Of a DNA stretch of 64,000 nt, positions 55,373 through 64,000 are shown piece after piece (positions within the stretch are counted from its first letter, which is position 1; each line of letters starts with the position of its first letter). The notes beneath the pieces are model-generated. The model did not search any database and had not been told where the DNA came from. It was given only the letters and a program-made list of their open reading frames with translations. Location: the NCBI GenBank assembly GCA_006503535.1, contig QYRS01000003.1, positions 4,340,001 through 4,404,000 on the forward strand, in the 5' to 3' direction. The position numbers were made by a program, and so were the translations under genes. This DNA is from Arthrinium phaeospermum. Taxonomy: Eukaryota > Ascomycota > Sordariomycetes > Amphisphaeriales > Apiosporaceae.

Positions 55373-56359
55373 ATGGCTACATTCACCTGCCTTCACCGCC
55401 TCCCTCAGGAGCTTAAGGATATGGTGTGGGACCAGGCGCTGCTCGAAGAGGTGGAAAGCCGCTTCGTACTCGTCAACCGCGCTTCAATGAAGGTCCTCCC
55501 GCACAAGAACACCACGCGAAGCGCCATTCTGGGCGTCGACAGGGAGCGACGAGCCTACGCCCTAAAGTTCTACGACCTCAAGCTCGACGTCTGGACGTTC
55601 GAGACGAGCACGAACTATGACCGCGTGTTCAACAACTTCTTGCGTTACCCACATGGTCTCGCGAGATACATGCAGCAAGGCATTAGCCCCTTGCGCATGG
55701 CACAAGGCGTCTATGGCCCCGAAGCGCGGCGCATTATGAACGAGAGTTTCTGGCATTCCCACTTGAGGGCCGACCTCCACGAAACAGTCATTACGCAGCT
55801 GACGAAAAGTCCCGCAAATACACCGGGAAGTCTGTCGAAGGGCACTGTCTATCTGAGCAGCCAGTTCGATAAATTCACCTTATCGAACACCATCAAGATC
55901 CGCCAGCCCTCGGGTGTATGGAACGTCGATCTCTGCGTCCACAGTTTCCTCCGAAAGCACGAGCGTCGCGTCCTGGGAGCTACGCAGCACCTCAACGAGT
56001 ACGAGAGCCATCACATGACGGTCCGCATACCAAAGCAAGCCATGGAGCGGATCCGCCGGGTCGTCCACACCTACTACACCAACGGTCCCGAGCCAGCACA
56101 CGTATGCGGGCAAGCGCATATGCGGGAGCGCCAGTGGAAGCTCGGAAGCTTCAAGGGCGCGAACCAGCTGTATACAGCTAACATGAAGTATATCCCGGCT
56201 GACACCCTGAGATTCGAGGAGTCCCAACGCCTCGTCGAGTGGAAGCGGACAGGACCGACAGCCGCTCTGCCCTTCGTCTGCGCCTGTGGAGAAGAGGATT
56301 CGGAAGATGGCAATGAGGGCTCGAGCATTGAAGTGGCAACTCCAGACGAGCTCCCTTGA
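55373..56359 (+). CDS. 2EXR-domain protein, tandem copy 1
   Basis: A single coding exon of 328 residues. The N-terminus (CLHRLPQELKDMVWDQALLE) fits the 2EXR domain, an F-box-like helical module with the LPxELRxxIWxxAL pattern. Shared with the other copies are a KVLPHK block, the LSSQFDKFTL block near residue 165, the HVCGQAHMRERQWKLGSFKG block with HxC, LYTANM, LVEWKR, and a terminal CxC (FVCAC) before an acidic tail (GEEDSEDGNEGSSIE). Function is unknown; F-box-like domains suggest a protein-recognition role. This is the shortest and most diverged copy. A GTAAGT...CAG intron (56448-56505) lies 88 bases after the stop. Confidence 0.9.
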   Translation: MATFTCLHRLPQELKDMVWDQALLEEVESRFVLVNRASMKVLPHKNTTRSAILGVDRERRAYALKFYDLKLDVWTFETSTNYDRVFNNFLRYPHGLARYMQQGISPLRMAQGVYGPEARRIMNESFWHSHLRADLHETVITQLTKSPANTPGSLSKGTVYLSSQFDKFTLSNTIKIRQPSGVWNVDLCVHSFLRKHERRVLGATQHLNEYESHHMTVRIPKQAMERIRRVVHTYYTNGPEPAHVCGQAHMRERQWKLGSFKGANQLYTANMKYIPADTLRFEESQRLVEWKRTGPTAALPFVCACGEEDSEDGNEGSSIEVATPDELP

Positions 56360-57162
56360 ACCATCGTCAAGAATACACGCTGCCTCGCGAAGAGATACAC
56401 ACCACAAAAGGACACTGAGGCCAGCACAGTAAGGAAACCCAAGAGACGTAAGTGCGATTCCTCCCATAAATGACCTGTTGCAAGACACTGACTAACCTCT
56501 ATCAGCTTGCCACTTAATGTAAACTATGTACTACCACCACATCGACACATCACCCGACGTCTTCGACCTCATGCTGCTGCTCGAGACGAAAAACACATCT
56601 TTATGTATGCGTCCCTATGAGAGTCATTACGTTCCTCGCTTTGTTTTCTGGAAGTCATTGCATTCTCTCTCGAGGAGGTTTTCCCCTTCCCTCTTTGGAC
56701 CTAGATCTAGACGGAGTTAGGGTTTTTTCCCTCCTTGCGATGAGAGACAAGAGAGGCACATGCATTGAGAGCGACAGCGCTCAGATATGAATTGTAACAG
56801 GCCATCACAGAGTCATGAATGGATAAATTAGTTAATGCATATGCGCTGCCAATTAAGTGCAGATTGGAGCTTGACGAAGTCACTGAGTAGTTATGCTAGT
56901 TTGTAAATTCCCCAAGCAATGAAACACAATTATTCTCAATTAGCACTGTTTTGATTGTTTTTCGCGTCCTTGTATTCAAAATTATTCCCAAGTTGCTAAC
57001 GTTGCTACGCGACTGACTTTCACATCTTATCAAGCAACAACCCCCTCCATCCATTCATAAGCTCAGATCAAGCAACCACTCTCCATCGCCAAAAATAAAC
57101 CCAGCGCAACCACGTTCCCTTGTTACCATCAACACACATCATCACTCATCCGAAAAATCAAG
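56360..57162. other. Spacer with 3' UTR intron of copy 1
   Basis: No gene. It contains the predicted 3' UTR intron 56448-56505 (GTAAGT donor, ctaac branch, CAG acceptor) and the promoter of copy 2. Confidence 0.6.
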
Positions 57163-58212
57163 ATGTCGACATTCCATTGTTTCGAGCGTCTCGCGCCTGA
57201 GCTGCGCCAGATGATCTGGGACCTCGCCTTGCGCGAGGAAACTGAATCACGCCTCGTTATCATTCACCGCCCCACGATGCGGGTGATGCCGCATCCCAGC
57301 CTCAAGATGACGGTCATGAACGCCTGCCCAGAGTCGCGAGAGTACGCCCTGGAGCATTTCTACAAGGTCAAGCTCGATGTCTACACCCTGGCTCCTGCCA
57401 TCCTCAGCATTCCCTTCGAGATCGCCGCGTTCGCAAGCACGCCCGTCGCCCAGCGTCGCCGCTACGTCGGAAAAGGCTTCATGGCTATGTACAGTGGTCT
57501 CCACGGCCAGTTCGTTCAAGCACAGTTTCGAGATGAGTTTTGGCGCACCCACTTGCTACCAAAACACCGCCGTCATGTCGCAAAGCTGCTCCAGACGCCA
57601 GGCCCCCAGATGACGACGGTCGCGGGTGACGCCAGATCAGGCATACACAAGGGCACCGTCTTTCTCAGCCCGGAGCACGATCGCTTCGCCCTGGGCAGAA
57701 ACTCAAGCGTAGGTGTATGTGAGCGGGCCTTTCTGCGTGACCAGCTGTGTTTTGAATACGCCCCGGTTCAGGAACAGTACGAGCGGTTCCTCTTCAGACG
57801 AGAACTTCCACCTTCGCCCACCCGTTGGAACCCCGACACCGAGCTTCTTGCGCGCCACATAGCCGACAAGCTGCCAAACAACGTGTTGCAGAAGATTCGG
57901 CGCGTCGTAAGCCTCCATGTCGGCCGCGCAGCAGGTGACCAACAAAGCCACGTCTGCGAGCAACGACATATGCGTCCTCGCGAATGGAAACTGCGATCCT
58001 TTGAGGGCGCTCACCAACTCTACACGGCTCGAATGTTCGCTTTCCCAGCCGATAGCAGTCAGGGATACCAGAATCTCCTCGAGTGGGCGCGGGTGGAGGA
58101 CGCAAATGGCCGTGTTACCTTCAAATGCATGTGTAACAACGGGCGCGGAGAGAGCAGCAACAGCAGTGGCTCGCTCGAAGACAACGATGCTTATGTGGAG
58201 GAGGGGAATTGA
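57163..58212 (+). CDS. 2EXR-domain protein, tandem copy 2
   Basis: A single coding exon of 349 residues. 2EXR domain: CFERLAPELRQMIWDLALRE. It shares MRVMPHPS, the LSPEHDRFAL block, HVCEQRHMRPREWKLRSFEG, LYTARM, LLEWARV and the terminal CMC before an acidic tail (SLEDNDAYVEEGN). Its length matches copies 3 and 4 more than copy 1. The stop TGA lies two bases before a GTAAGT donor (intron 58215-58286, gctaac branch, TTCAG acceptor), so the intron is in the 3' UTR. Function unknown. Confidence 0.9.
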   Translation: MSTFHCFERLAPELRQMIWDLALREETESRLVIIHRPTMRVMPHPSLKMTVMNACPESREYALEHFYKVKLDVYTLAPAILSIPFEIAAFASTPVAQRRRYVGKGFMAMYSGLHGQFVQAQFRDEFWRTHLLPKHRRHVAKLLQTPGPQMTTVAGDARSGIHKGTVFLSPEHDRFALGRNSSVGVCERAFLRDQLCFEYAPVQEQYERFLFRRELPPSPTRWNPDTELLARHIADKLPNNVLQKIRRVVSLHVGRAAGDQQSHVCEQRHMRPREWKLRSFEGAHQLYTARMFAFPADSSQGYQNLLEWARVEDANGRVTFKCMCNNGRGESSNSSGSLEDNDAYVEEGN

Positions 58213-59143
58213 TAGTAAGTCTTTATGGACGAATACCTTCCATCTACACCACAGTATTCTGAACGCTGGCTAACGTGCTTCTTCAGTCCACCCATTGGCC
58301 ATGGGATCATGCCCCATGCGGGTAACACAACACCGCTGGCCAAGACGAAACCAACACCAACACCGCATGGTAGACCGTGCAAGTAAGGATCTACCACCAA
58401 CAGCACCATCTCATATCGGGAGCTGTCAGCGCTGGTCATTACCCAGTATCAGAGTCATGAAATCAGATGGAGGAGAAGATGGAGTGCGACATGCACAGAT
58501 TCATTTGCTTCATAGTACATGCGATAATAGTCTCCCATGCTTGTTTTCTTTGAGTTCCTTCACCAGCAATGAGTAAAATCCTTTGTCAACCCATATTTGA
58601 CATCCACTTACACGTCTCACGTTAACATGTTGGATCTACGTATTTGTGTAATGACTACCCTAAGCGTGAGCGCCAGTGTTTCGACGAATGTCATTTTGGC
58701 TGTGGCAACGCGATGGCCGTCCACACAATGTTTTATAGCGAAGCGGTGCGGTATGAGTCGGGTTGTCTCTATGTTCGTTACATTGTTCGGGCTTTGACCA
58801 ACTGCGATTAACTACGCTGCTGTAACACTGCTGAAAACATTCTTACCTAGCTTAGTACCTGCAAAACAAAAGCTGATAGGAGCTACAGACCCGATGATAA
58901 CCACTATCGCATCTTATCTATAGAAACTGCCTGACGTTGACTGCACATTCAATTTTTATCCAGCCGCAGCAAACATTAAAAAGTGCGAATTCAACAACAC
59001 TCGATTCAGCATCGCTACACCAAACATCACTTTTATAGAGAAAGACTCCGTGGACTCGACGTCGCATTATTTTATTCGCATCAGCTCATCCTCCTGCAGT
59101 ACCATTGCTTCATATTAAGCTGTTTGAATCTTTGATCGATAAG
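58213..59143. other. Spacer with 3' UTR intron of copy 2
   Basis: No gene. It holds the predicted 3' UTR intron 58215-58286 and the promoter of copy 3. Confidence 0.6.
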
Positions 59144-60327
59144 ATGTCCTTCGCCAAATTCCCAGAACTCGCCCCAGAACTGCGTTTCAAGATATGGGAC
59201 GAAGCCATTCGACAGGAGATGGAGGACCGCCTCATCTTGGTTCACTGCGCCACCATGCGCGTAATCCCCCATCCGAGCGCCCGAAGCTTGGTTATGAACG
59301 CGAACCATGAGTCCCGCAACCACGCCCGAACCTTCTACTACGATGTGAAACTCAAGGTCTGGACCGCCGAAGTGGGCGGTTTGAGCGTCCCCAGCGAGAT
59401 CATCGAGTTCGCCAAGACGTCTTCAGGTCGGTCGTACACTCGCGACACCCACCCCAGAAGCGGACATCAAGGCCCCGTCGCCGAGTATCTACGACTCCCT
59501 GTAGCGGCCGATAGGTGGCTCCGTCAGCTACGACATGAGTTGCAGGTCTCCGTCAAGCGGTTACTAGACAATCCATCTCGGCAATCGGGCCACGGGCGCC
59601 CCAGAAGACAAGGCTGGATCTTCGTCAGCAGCCAGCACGACCGATTCGCGTTGGCCGGTACGACCCGCACCGACAGCCCCTCCTGGCATGGGAGCAGCAT
59701 CGGCCTGTGTAAGAAAGCATTCCTACGAGACTACGTGTGCGGCCCCACGCGCGAGGTCATGCAGGCGCCCATGAGACCTCCGTCTCCGTCGGCGCTACAG
59801 CGTGACGGCGCCACAGACAACTTCCAGGCCCGGCATATGGCGGACCGACTGACCCAGCCGGTCCAGACGCGGATCCGGCATGTCGTGTGCCTGAGAGACC
59901 AGTACCGGTTGCGGACCAGCGGTGCCATTCGACATGATTGTGGGCCATCCGAACTCTATGAACTCCATGCCGGGAGTTGGAACCTGGACACGTTCAAGGG
60001 CGCCCGCTTTCTCTACACCGGCTACATGGACACCATCCCCGCCAGCAAGAATCTCCTCGGACCCAATAAGCTGGTGGAGTGGAAGAAGAGCGAGATGGAC
60101 AATGGCCGTCTTGTCTTTACTTGCTTGTGCAAGAGCACTAAAACCTGTAAGTGAAATACCGCACCCGACTCTTCGACGGGTTGCCAGGTTATTGACCAAA
60201 CGCTGAAGGCGCCAATGCCGTTGATCGCGACGACGACACGACAGCCGGACCCGAAAACGCCCTGGAGGATGGCGAAGAGGTAAAGCAGGAGATCTCTACT
60301 GACATCGACGAGGTGAACGATAACTAA
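59144..60327 (+). CDS. 2EXR-domain protein, tandem copy 3, with spliced acidic tail
   Basis: Two exons (59144-60146, 60209-60327) encode 373 residues. The start is the ATG in gataagATG (MSFAKFPELAPELRFKIWDE), which aligns with the other copies; an upstream in-frame ATG at 59105 is less likely. It shares MRVIPHPS, VSSQHDRFAL, HDCGPSELYE, FKGARFLYTGYM, LVEWKK and CLC. The intron (60147-60208, GTAAGT donor) interrupts the Cys codon after KSTKT. Splicing joins ANAVDRDDDTTAGPENALED and a further acidic stretch ending EVNDN. If unspliced, the frame ends CK-stop at 60154. Acidic tails in the other copies support the spliced form. The acceptor (GCTGAAG) is weak. Confidence 0.87.
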
Positions 60328-61323
60328 AGGAAGAACAAATAGAAGGAGAAGAAACAGTGTTAGGGGATGATCATTGCGGCATACCCTCCTTAGGCCCACC
60401 ATAGTATCAGGGTCATAGGCGGAGATTGTTGGAATACTGTAAGATGAGAACACGAGAGATACACCTTCTTTACTCTAAAAGTCATCTCACCTTGTCCGAG
60501 TCTCCTTCGATTTGACATCATAGAGGACAGCAACTATCTTCCTTCATGACAAGTTGTCAGATAATCAGTGGAAGCCATGGATCAGGAGTACAGTTGAGGT
60601 CGCTAGACAGATGGAACATGGACTCTCCCCGACAAGGTAGCCAGGTGATATGGGAGGCATACACTTTTATATCACGTATATACGTCGTTTTCTCCTTTTT
60701 TTTTATCTACGTCTTTAATTCAATAGTTACGTTAGGCTTGCGATAACGTATCGAGATATGGGATGTCTTGACCTTAGCAACCCAATGGGCGTCCACAAAA
60801 GGCTCTACAGCGATACGGTGCAAGCCGGGTGGCCTCCCTAGATCAGTCTAGTTACCTGCATCTAAATCAGGCGCATTGCTGTAGGGTTGTTAAGAATATC
60901 ATCCCGTAGTGGGGTGAATGGTTCTACCTGGCCCGTACCTTCAGAAGGGTGTAGGTGCTATAGGCACTAAAGATAACCACTATAAAATGCAGTTATCACA
61001 TTGTTTGTTTCAAGAACAGCCTCCCTGTTCCCTAAGCCATAAGCCAGCTCCACGAACATTCTCTACTAAAAATCAGGCTCTCTTGAATGTCCACACCCTA
61101 AACAGAAATCCTTTAATCTGTTTTTCTCTCATCAACACTCCAGCAAACAACATTCCCTCATCTAACACACACCTACCACCTTCAACCCACCATCAGACGA
61201 CCATAGTCGACGTCGCATTCAGCATCAAGCCGAATAAACAGCGCCGGTTGCCACACACCCGTCAACGCCCAACTGTCAGCACAACCGCCCTTCTTACTCC
61301 TGCGAGCTACCTGAGCCGCGAAA
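60328..61323. other. Spacer, promoter of copy 4
   Basis: About 1 kb with no supported gene. The last 300 bases are C-rich and look like a leader. Confidence 0.5.
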
Positions 61324-62391
61324 ATGTCGTTTCCCCAGTTCGCGAAGCTGCCTCCTGAGCTCCGACACATGGTTTGGGACGAGGCCCTCCGAGAGGAGAT
61401 AGACTCGCGACTTATCCTAGTTCACCGCACGACGATGCGTGTGATCCCGCACAAGGGCACCCAAAGCCTCGTTATGAACGCCAACCGAGAGTCGCGCTAC
61501 TACGCTCGACTGATTTACTACGATGTGAAGCTGGATGTTTGGTCCGTGGGCCTGGACCTGGACGTCGAGAAAGAGGTCTACGAGTACGATCGCAAACCTG
61601 CAGGCCAGCACTACACAGCCGGGCTTTTGCCCATGGGTGTATACAGGGGACTGTACGGTGAGCTGCGGCGCGCTCAGTTCACGGCCTCCTTGTGGCTGAA
61701 TCAGCTGGGACCGACGATCCAATGTGGCATCAAACGGCTCCTGAACACCCATTCCACTCAGGAGCTGGACGAAGAGGAGGGATCCCAGCAGGAAGGCTGC
61801 ATATTCGTCAGTAGCCAGCACGATCGGTTCGCCCTGGCCAAAACGACCCGTACAAGCGATGATACGAGTTGGGGTGCCTGGTCTGTCGATATGTGCGTGC
61901 GAGCGTTCATGCGCGACTACGTGTGCGGCGACATGCGCCAGGCGATCCAGGACCGCACGCGCCTGATGCAAGGAGCCCAAGAAGCCAACGACGATCAAGA
62001 TCAAGATGCGAGCCCCGTCGACTACTCAGACCAGTTCCAGGCAACCCATATGGCCGAACGCTTACCCCGGGCCGTCCAGCGTCGGATCCGCCATGTCGTC
62101 AACCTTAGCCCACAGCCTCGGCTGCAAACGACTGGTCCCGTCCAGCACATCTGCGGGCCGTCCACATTCTACGCGAAGGATTGGAAGCTGGGCACCTTCA
62201 AGGGCGCGCGGTATCTATATACGGGCTACATGCTCACCATTCCTTCCGGCAAGGACCTCCTCGGCCCGAACAGACTGGTCGAGTGGACTAAGACCGAGGA
62301 CGAGAACGGCCGGCCAAGCTTTTCATGTGTTTGCGAGACTGAGGAGGGTGAGGAGGGTGAGGATGGTGGTGATGAAGGCATCAACGATTGA
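61324..62391 (+). CDS. 2EXR-domain protein, tandem copy 4
   Basis: A single coding exon of 355 residues. 2EXR domain: FAKLPPELRHMVWDEALREE. It is the closest relative of copy 3: the first 75 residues are identical at roughly two thirds of positions by eye, and both share LILVH, TMRVIPH, SLVMNAN, YYDVKL, VSSQHDRFALA, HICGPSTFY, FKGARYLYTGYM, LLGPN and LVEW. The end is CVC followed by an acidic Glu/Gly/Asp tail. The stop lies seven bases before a GTAAGA donor (intron 62399-62471, gctaac branch, TACAG acceptor). Function unknown. Confidence 0.9.
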   Translation: MSFPQFAKLPPELRHMVWDEALREEIDSRLILVHRTTMRVIPHKGTQSLVMNANRESRYYARLIYYDVKLDVWSVGLDLDVEKEVYEYDRKPAGQHYTAGLLPMGVYRGLYGELRRAQFTASLWLNQLGPTIQCGIKRLLNTHSTQELDEEEGSQQEGCIFVSSQHDRFALAKTTRTSDDTSWGAWSVDMCVRAFMRDYVCGDMRQAIQDRTRLMQGAQEANDDQDQDASPVDYSDQFQATHMAERLPRAVQRRIRHVVNLSPQPRLQTTGPVQHICGPSTFYAKDWKLGTFKGARYLYTGYMLTIPSGKDLLGPNRLVEWTKTEDENGRPSFSCVCETEEGEEGEDGGDEGIND

Positions 62392-63807
62392 ATGAATGGT
62401 AAGACTCACTCCCAAACTCACTGATATTTCCATCATTCAAGATCAATAGACGCTAACACATATTGCTACAGTGCCATTATCGATATTTAGGAAGCATTGC
62501 ATCTAATGCAGAACGCATTGAATGGGTTTTCATATGATCGTACAGATGGTATGAGCTCAAGTGGTGTATGTCTGTTGTGTATGCGAAGGAATGGTGGCAC
62601 GTGCATTGTACGCACGTGACGCCCCTTTTCAAAGGGGGCTGGCACCGAAAGGCTGCACCAACAGAAAGTCCTATGCTGAGAAGAACTTGGATCGATCGGT
62701 AATGTAAGTGGAATTCAACCTCTTCTCGTCTATCTCCGACAATATACTGACCAATCGCCAGGATCGTGATGTTACAAATGTCGGAGTGCTGTATGATGAG
62801 AACGTAAAAGAGGCGCCTTCTACTTTGGGTAGACAGTTCTCTTGGATTATCCAAGCCTCATTCGACTTGGCATCACAACGGGCAGCAGTGATTTTTATTC
62901 GTCGGTGAGCCAAGCTACATCAAGGATCTGTGATATATAGGTAGACGAGATGAATAATGCTAGTTGCTCTTCGGGTCTGTCATTTGATGTTCTATCGGTT
63001 ATCCAATTCTTATTCCATTGGTGATTTCACATTATTCCAGTGGCCATTCCACGGTATCCCATTACGAGGCTCACTTTACACCCATACTTATTCCTCGTTA
63101 CTTCAGCATGTCAGTTGGGGCAATAGATATTTCTGAGCCGTACATGCTCGCCCGATGGGGTAATGAAATACCAGCCATGAAGGCAGCCGGATGATAGGAT
63201 GCCTCTGCGCGTCGGGAGACATCAGCGCCCCAATAGTGCATTATTTTCGACTATTGGAGTCTATGTTTCTATTTTCTTTGCTTCTACCATTAATCAGCCG
63301 TTTTCAGGCAAGCTGTATAGCAGAAGACAGCTAGCCCCAGAAGAGTAGGACGAAGCCGGTCTCCTCATGCTCGTCCCAACTACGAGTATCAAGGCATGCA
63401 ATAGCTGCACATTCACCAGTTCACCTTGCCTTGGGCGGGGCATCACGAATGCATGCAGAGGTCCTGTCCAGCCGTAAATTGTTGGCCACAGCACTTATTC
63501 CCTAGAGCTTGGGGAGCTAGGTAGCTTGTTGTGCAGGAAAGCTTCTAACTCGCCCTGCGCTTTGCAGTAGATAAGTCATTGGCAACTAAACTCAACAGCC
63601 CTACGTTTGCTCTACTGCTTTCTTATAGAAGCTTTCGCTTATTCACTTGGTTATTGCATAAACAACCTCCATCAAGCTTTCATCGACCTTCCATCAAGCA
63701 ACTGTCGACCCATCATCAATTGCACAGAGCCGAACAGTTCTAAACCACCATCTCTGGGCATCGACTACACAAAAGATCATATCTCACTAGCCTTACGCGT
63801 TGGAAAG
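62392..63807. other. Spacer with 3' UTR intron of copy 4
   Basis: No supported gene. It holds the predicted 3' UTR intron 62399-62471 and the promoter and leader of copy 5. The longest spacer in the array. Confidence 0.6.
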
Positions 63808-64000
63808 ATGCCTCCCGCTTGTCTCGGCAGTCTCCCACTCGAGCTCCGCCAGATGATCTGGCAGATGGCCCTCGAGGACGAGGTGGAAAGCCGGACCATC
63901 ATTATTCATCGCGCCACCATGCGAGTCCTGCCACATAAGACGGCCCGCAGTCTTGTGATGGAAATCAACCAGGAGTCACGCAACTACGCCCTTGACTTCT
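63808..64000 (+). CDS. 2EXR-domain protein, tandem copy 5 (cut by window end)
   Basis: The first 64 residues are visible, starting MPPACLGSLPLELRQMIWQM. The 2EXR pattern, the TMRVLPHK block and SLVMEINQESRNYALDF align with the N-termini of copies 1-4. The start context (ggaaagATG) resembles copies 3 and 4. The gene runs off the right edge. Confidence 0.88.
   Translation, partial: MPPACLGSLPLELRQMIWQMALEDEVESRTIIIHRATMRVLPHKTARSLVMEINQESRNYALDF

Noticed and set aside
1..64000. CRISPR arrays, bacterial operons or prophage
   Set aside because: No regularly spaced direct repeats; spliced genes and histone H2A.Z show a eukaryotic genome.

Overview
The window is nuclear DNA of a filamentous ascomycete (Pezizomycotina, most likely Sordariomycetes). 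Reasons: introns of about 50-90 nt with GTAAGT-like donors, CTAAC-like branch sites and YAG acceptors; long CT-rich leaders; and gene families typical of these fungi (HET domain, DUF6536, 2EXR, WSC-copper radical oxidase). All exon joins below were made by eye from splice consensus and reading frame.

Layout. 1-16 kb: a partial minus-strand coding end, a polytopic membrane protein (1507-3639), about 8.4 kb with no gene I can support, then an RRM plus R3H RNA-binding protein of the Pin4/Cip1/Cip2 type (12029-13932) behind a long CT-rich leader. 16.5-20.1 kb: a ten-exon minus-strand gene for a secreted protein with four WSC domains and a galactose/glyoxal-oxidase-like (AA5) module that keeps all copper ligands. 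20-26.6 kb: gene-poor, with one intron-containing tRNA-Cys(GCA).

26.6-46.6 kb: an accessory island that looks like fungal self/non-self recognition or immunity. In order: membrane protein A (-), HET-domain protein (-), a divergent 1 kb promoter, an NLR-like protein with a degenerate hydrolase domain and TPRs but no nucleotide-binding domain (+), membrane protein B (+, a paralogue of A), a DUF6536 membrane protein (-), a small membrane protein (+), and a dynamin/Mx-like GTPase (+). The A-HET-TPR-B part is almost mirror-symmetric around the divergent promoter. This is my best candidate for an undescribed system; its function is inference.

48-53.6 kb: housekeeping-like genes: histone H2A.Z, an acidic orphan protein and a 221-residue conserved-looking hypothetical protein. 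55.4-64 kb: five tandem same-strand paralogues with an N-terminal 2EXR (F-box-like) domain, the last cut by the window end. The four complete copies all carry an intron at their 3' end; in copies 1, 2 and 4 it lies just after the stop codon, while in copy 3 splicing it extends the reading frame into an acidic tail.
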